Assembly (NCBI GenBank): GCA_015680685.1
Contig: MNCI01004374.1
Location: 516,298 to 578,297 of the forward strand
DNA from: Gnetum montanum
Lineage: Eukaryota > Streptophyta > Gnetopsida > Gnetales > Gnetaceae
Length of the DNA: 62,000 bases
Direction of reading: 5' to 3'
Numbering within the stretch: position 1 is the stretch's first letter; each line of letters begins with the position of its first letter. Under the pieces are notes generated by a model that was not told where the DNA came from, ran no database searches, and was given only the letters and a program-made list of their open reading frames with translations. Below are positions 58,026 to 62,000 of the stretch, in pieces. Position numbers and translations under genes: made by a program.

Positions 58026-59295
58026 AACTACATGCAAGTGCAAGGAACAAGAGTACAGAAATTTTAAAATGATGTAATAGGTAGAGAATCACAAACATCA
58101 CAAAATAAGCAAATGGAAACTTAAAAATAAACTAAACATGATTAAAATAACCATATAATCAAAAGAGAACCAGATGTGGGCCACCCAAACCACACCATAT
58201 TATTTAATTAAACTCTAAATATATAATTTTATTATTTTAACTACATATATCTATATATAATTAAAATATAATTATGATTTCTTTTCCAATCCTCTCACAA
58301 GGTAAAAGCCAACAGCATGCAGACTACTTTGAGCACAAGACCCATACTAAACTTAATGAGGATGACAAGCTCACGTTAGATCGTGGCTAGCCACAACTTT
58401 TGGATTTTTCCTTGGAACAGTTTTTTTTACATTGAAAAAAATGGATGAAAAGGGATTATTTACCTTTTTTGGATAAAATAGGTTCAAAAGGGGAAATGGA
58501 GGTTAGGGTGAGGATAGCTACTGGACCCCATCACACTCAAGAACTTATTACACTACCAATGAACATTGTCCTCATTCCCTTTTTTTAAGGATACTTTGCC
58601 CATGGTGTACTTCATTCCTAAGGTAAGAATTCCAACACGAGTCTGGCCAATTAGCTACACTGCTAATGAACATGGTCCTTCGGAACTTTTCCCATGGTGC
58701 AGTTCAATCCTCGTGTATGTGCCTTTGATTACAATTTGATGGCATCATAGCAGGTGTCCTGGGTGGCTAAGGGTTCTCAAGTGGAGATAAACACACTTTA
58801 CTCTATTGTTCATAGGGTAACCATGGATCATCACACTTGAGGGCTAGGGCTTATGAGAGGGAAAATGGGATTTTCCAAGGTCGCCTAGCAATTATGGCTA
58901 ATCATTCTCCAACATCACCTATCCTACACTCACATGATCATGATGATTACATGATAAGTTAGTACAAATCTCATGCTCCATAATCCAACATAACTAAAGA
59001 AACTTAAACCTTGAAAAAGACTGGGAAGAATCAAAGCATTATTGAAATATATAGTATAAAAGAGATTTTATGTAATAGTAATAAGAAATATTATATAAAG
59101 CATTATACTAACGTTTTTTTCCAACGGTGCTTTGATGATCCTATGCCTAGTAACTCAAAAGACCATAATGATTACTAAAATCATATGCAAAGAAAAAATC
59201 AAAACAATATGCCAAGAAAGAAATTATGGAAATGCAAAGAAAATATGCAAATGCAACTATACACAAATAAAATGCAAGATGAAGAGGAAGAAAAA
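58026..59295 (-). other. Untranslated region of element E between integrase and LTR
   Basis: About 1.3 kb without coding signal on either strand. Contains AT-rich stretches near 58200-58280 and 59040-59110. Confidence 0.5.
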
Positions 59296-59745
59296 ATGCA
59301 ACTAAGAATGTACTAGGTGTTTGCGTGGGGCACCTGAGTAGAAATGCTTTAAAAGAAATGCATTAAAATTGCTAGGTAACCACTGTCCTTGCACATCAGC
59401 AACCTTATACACATTGGGGTCAATGATGTCTTTAATTTAGAATGGGCCTAACCACATAAGAGAGAACTTACCTTGAAGATTTTCTTGGTCAAATGTTCTA
59501 CCTTTTTCCAAGACTAGGTCTCCTATCTTAAAGACTTCACCAATGTACTTCCTATCAAAACATTGTTTAACAATTTGTCGATGCTTAAGATTACAAAAAT
59601 CAAAACCTAATCTTAACTTTTTTGTTCGTTTTCTATAAAATTTTTCTTTAATATAAGTTTCAATGATAAGTCTAGGTCTTGGTAAATCATCAAATATAGC
59701 CTTTCTAGGAGCATGTTCGATGGATGTGTGGTTAAAATTTAGCAC
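59296..59745 (-). pseudogene. int: Integrase C-terminal end, element E
   Basis: An open frame of 102 codons reading leftward from 59745. It includes LKHRQIVKQCFDRKYIGEVF, then KIGDLVLEKGRTFDQENL and QGKFSLMWLGPF, the C-terminal domain that follows the catalytic core in gypsy integrases. After one stop at the Gln-like position the frame goes on with IKDIIDPNVYKVADVQGQWL and FNAFLLKHFYS to about 59300, the natural end. The catalytic core, RNase H and RT are absent: the protease region is reached only about 300 bp upstream, so some 2-3 kb of pol were deleted. Confidence 0.8.
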
Positions 59746-60066
59746 ACCTTCAAATGTTTTAAGAGGTATGGTTTTACTTGAATATTTATCTTCCCCTAAA
59801 GGTGGTGGATCACTTAGATGAAATCCATCATGTTATTGATAATGCAAGGTATCTCCATAGATGTTTTCACCTTCTCTAGAACTTTGATAGGATTGGGTGG
59901 GATCTACATGAAAGACAAGATTTTTTGTAGTTCCACTCACATAGTCATTTACAGCATGTTCGCCGCACTCAACCTCAATAACCCTAACATAATGATTAGT
60001 GTTTTGATCTTCTAAAGATTGATTTTGTTGATCCAAGGCTATAACTACTTGTTTGTAGAAGGGTTC
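59746..60066 (-). pseudogene. Deletion-scar region between protease and integrase remnants, element E
   Basis: Holds a 67-codon open stretch (60036-59833 leftward, MDQQNQSLEDQNTNHYVRVI) which is acidic and polar and may be the linker after protease. I recognise no domain. The RT, RNase H and integrase core should lie here in a complete element. Confidence 0.45.
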
Positions 60067-60420
60067 TCAAGGTATAGTCATGTATTCAGATTTTCCTTTG
60101 ATAGGGATTAATAGCTCTGAGAAATCTAACCTAAAGAAGCCTCCAAACTTGGCTCCAAAAGTCCTAGATAAGAGCACACCATAGGTGGGCAACATGTCAA
60201 CTACTAGGATATCAGTGTAACAGGTGAACGTAGGGTATTGTTTAAGTTGCACTTTCACTCCTTAATGATCCTACTACAAGTACGTTGGACCCATCGAGTT
60301 GAATCACATTTTTCATTTGCGGTATCATTTATGCTCCTAATGTCTTACATACCTCATGACACTAACAATTGCTCCAGAATACATCAAACAATTGTGAACA
60401 TTCTTTTCTAAAATAATTAG
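60067..60420 (-). pseudogene. pro: Gypsy protease, element E
   Basis: It begins at the end of the gag frame: PPFLTTLIILEKNVHNCLMY then SGAIVSVM. The active-site triad expected as D-S-G is Y-S-G, so the catalytic aspartate is lost. After a short break the flap and C-terminal part follow at 60258-60067: QLKQYPTFTCYTDILVVDML, then PTYGVLLSRTFGAKFGGFFR, a very typical plant gypsy protease tail. A frameshift near 60260-60340 splits it. Confidence 0.8.
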
Positions 60421-61991
60421 AGTTGTTAAGAAAGGAGGTTGTTCTTTCTTGCTCATCATGGAATTATTTACATTTTGTATTGATAATGTGTTAGGACTTT
60501 TTGTGAAGTGAACTTGCCTCTTGGGGGTTGGGAATTTTTCTTTATTGGTCTTCAGTTTATGAACTATCTCTTGAACCACCTCTTCCATTTTGTTAAATTG
60601 TAAAAGGTCATACATTGAAATGTTAGCTTTGGTTTTCTTCAAATCCTCAACTAGATTGTAAGTCTTAGGTATGTCTTTGACTTCTTGTTGACGTGGAGTT
60701 CTTCTAAGTATAGAAGGTGGATTTGGTCGTTGTGGGGTGTGTTTTTGGGATGACCCAGTTTGAGTATTTATGTTACTTTGACTAGGAGCTCTTTTGTTTA
60801 GAGGAGTGTAAGGGTCATTTCTAGTTTGTTGCTGTGTGTTATTCATGATGTCACTAAGTTTATGGTAGTGAGTGTTATGTGGGTTGGGGTTGCTTACCAT
60901 AACTTGCTCCAATGAGGAAACCTCTTCATTTTCTATTTCATGAGGTACATTAAGGACCATAATAGGAGGTTTTCCATTTTGTTGACCTTGGGTGTTGTCA
61001 CCATATAATGCTAAAAATTGGGGACAAGTCTTCTCAGAATGTTGCCTAGTGTTATGGAGATGACAATAATCATCATTGACTAATAAACTAGGCTTTTCTA
61101 GTTGTATAGGACCCTTGTTGTTGTTTCTCTTTAATTCAACTACTTTGTTTAAAAGTTTTTGAAGTGAAGTTAATATCTGGGTCAACAGGTTTAGGTACCT
61201 TCTTTGGGTTTATGATGGACTGAATTAAGGCCTTCAATTGATCCTCATTCAAACTAGTGTTAGATGGTAGGAATGGAGAAAATGTGGGATCTTGAAAATA
61301 GCTATTTGTAAGTTGAGTTATTTGAAGGGGAACGAGAGTTTGGAACATAGTGTTGGTCACTGGGAAAGTTGGTAGAGGTAGAGAACTATGTTGCATATGA
61401 TTGCTAATGCTCATCATTCTAAATTGAGTTTGAATGTTGTTCATAAGGGTGATTTGTTCTAACTTTATGGCTTTAGCCATTGCTCGTATTTCTGTTATGT
61501 TAGGGTCCAATTTGATGGCATAGGCAAAGAATGGATCGATAGTAGAGAGGTAAAAGTTGAGGATACCATTGGGTTGTGAACACATGTCACTTGGCACATA
61601 GGCAAGCTAGTGAAGAAATCTTAGATGGTAATCCCTAACATTTTCCCCCAGGTAGCTTTCTTAAGTTGGTGAAGTTGCTAGATGCTATGGTAGGGCTTGT
61701 GAATTTGTCAAACTGAGTCAAAAACTTATTTTTAAACTCCTACCATGAGTTAATGTAGGAATTAGGGAGCATCAAAAACCATTGGATTGCTTTGGTTTTG
61801 AATGTTGCCACAAACACCCTACATGCCATATCGTTTTGGACAATGTTGTGGATCCCTAGTAAGGTTTCAAAACATTGTATATGTTGGTGGGCATCATTAG
61901 AAGGGTTTGTGGGATCATAGAACAAATTTATATCCTTGAGTGATTTTGGGATATTATGATAATTAGTGAAGTTGAAGGGGTTGCTGACCAA
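60337..61991 (-). pseudogene. gag: gag of gypsy element E (runs off the window edge)
   Basis: Three open pieces reading leftward. 61991-61740: NPSNDAHQHIQCFETLLGIH then CRVFVATFKTKAIQWFLMLP, the capsid core of plant gypsy gag. 61740-61600 continues with W-EFKNKFLTQFDKF and a worn PGGKC region. 61597-61136: 153 codons. 61185-60337: 282 codons, the longest open frame in the window, with a zinc-binding motif YCHLHNTRQHSEKTC (C-x2-H-x4-H-x4-C, the form common in plant gypsy gag) at about 61060-61105, and YNLVEDLKKTKANISMYDLL near 60600-60660 before protease. Far fewer stops than elsewhere, so E is comparatively recent. Confidence 0.85.
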
Positions 61992-62000
61992 GGGAGTCGG

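Overview
This window looks like intergenic DNA from a large plant genome, most likely a gymnosperm; that assignment is inference. The evidence is AT-rich sequence, wall-to-wall nested and decayed LTR retrotransposons of plant Copia and Ty3/gypsy (Tat/Ogre- and Athila-type) lineages, and reading frames broken mostly by TAG/TAA at positions where glutamine is expected. That pattern fits old, heavily methylated CAG sites. I found no intact host gene, rRNA, tRNA or CRISPR array. Almost every open frame in the window is a fragment or shadow of a dead element.

Layout. 1-5640 (+): Copia element A, with the 5' LTR tail, tRNA-Met primer site, gag, a shrunken pol and a 1.2 kb 3' LTR. About 6280-14820 (-): gypsy element B-minus, with RT, RNase H, integrase, a long spacer, a coiled-coil ORF and a promoter-like region. 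14826-23456 (+): element C, a gypsy element with LTRs, primer site, gag and protease but no pol. 23457 to about 41330 (+): element D, a Tat/Ogre-like relative of C with gag, protease, a very long intron-like region, RT, two RNase H domains and integrase. 41740-51100 (+): B-plus, a second copy of family B in the opposite orientation. 52722-56850: element G, a small Copia derivative arranged LTR-internal-LTR-internal-LTR, with a 24-bp minisatellite inside each LTR. 56860-61991 (-): gypsy element E, relatively young, running off the right edge.

Two things stand out. First, the intron-like region between protease and RT of element D carries a decayed but recognisable multi-exon gene on the opposite strand (28663-31152), with a good start context, splice-site-like exon ends, a helical C-terminal half and a short acidic-proline tail. 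Just upstream of it lies an array of roughly 190-bp repeats, each carrying a palindrome-like motif. I do not recognise the protein. Second, C and D look like a non-autonomous/autonomous pair: they share the gag region, protease, intron borders and 3' tail, but in C a 33-bp repeat array stands where pol should be.

Boundaries given as 'about' are judged by eye; alignment of the LTRs and element copies would refine them.
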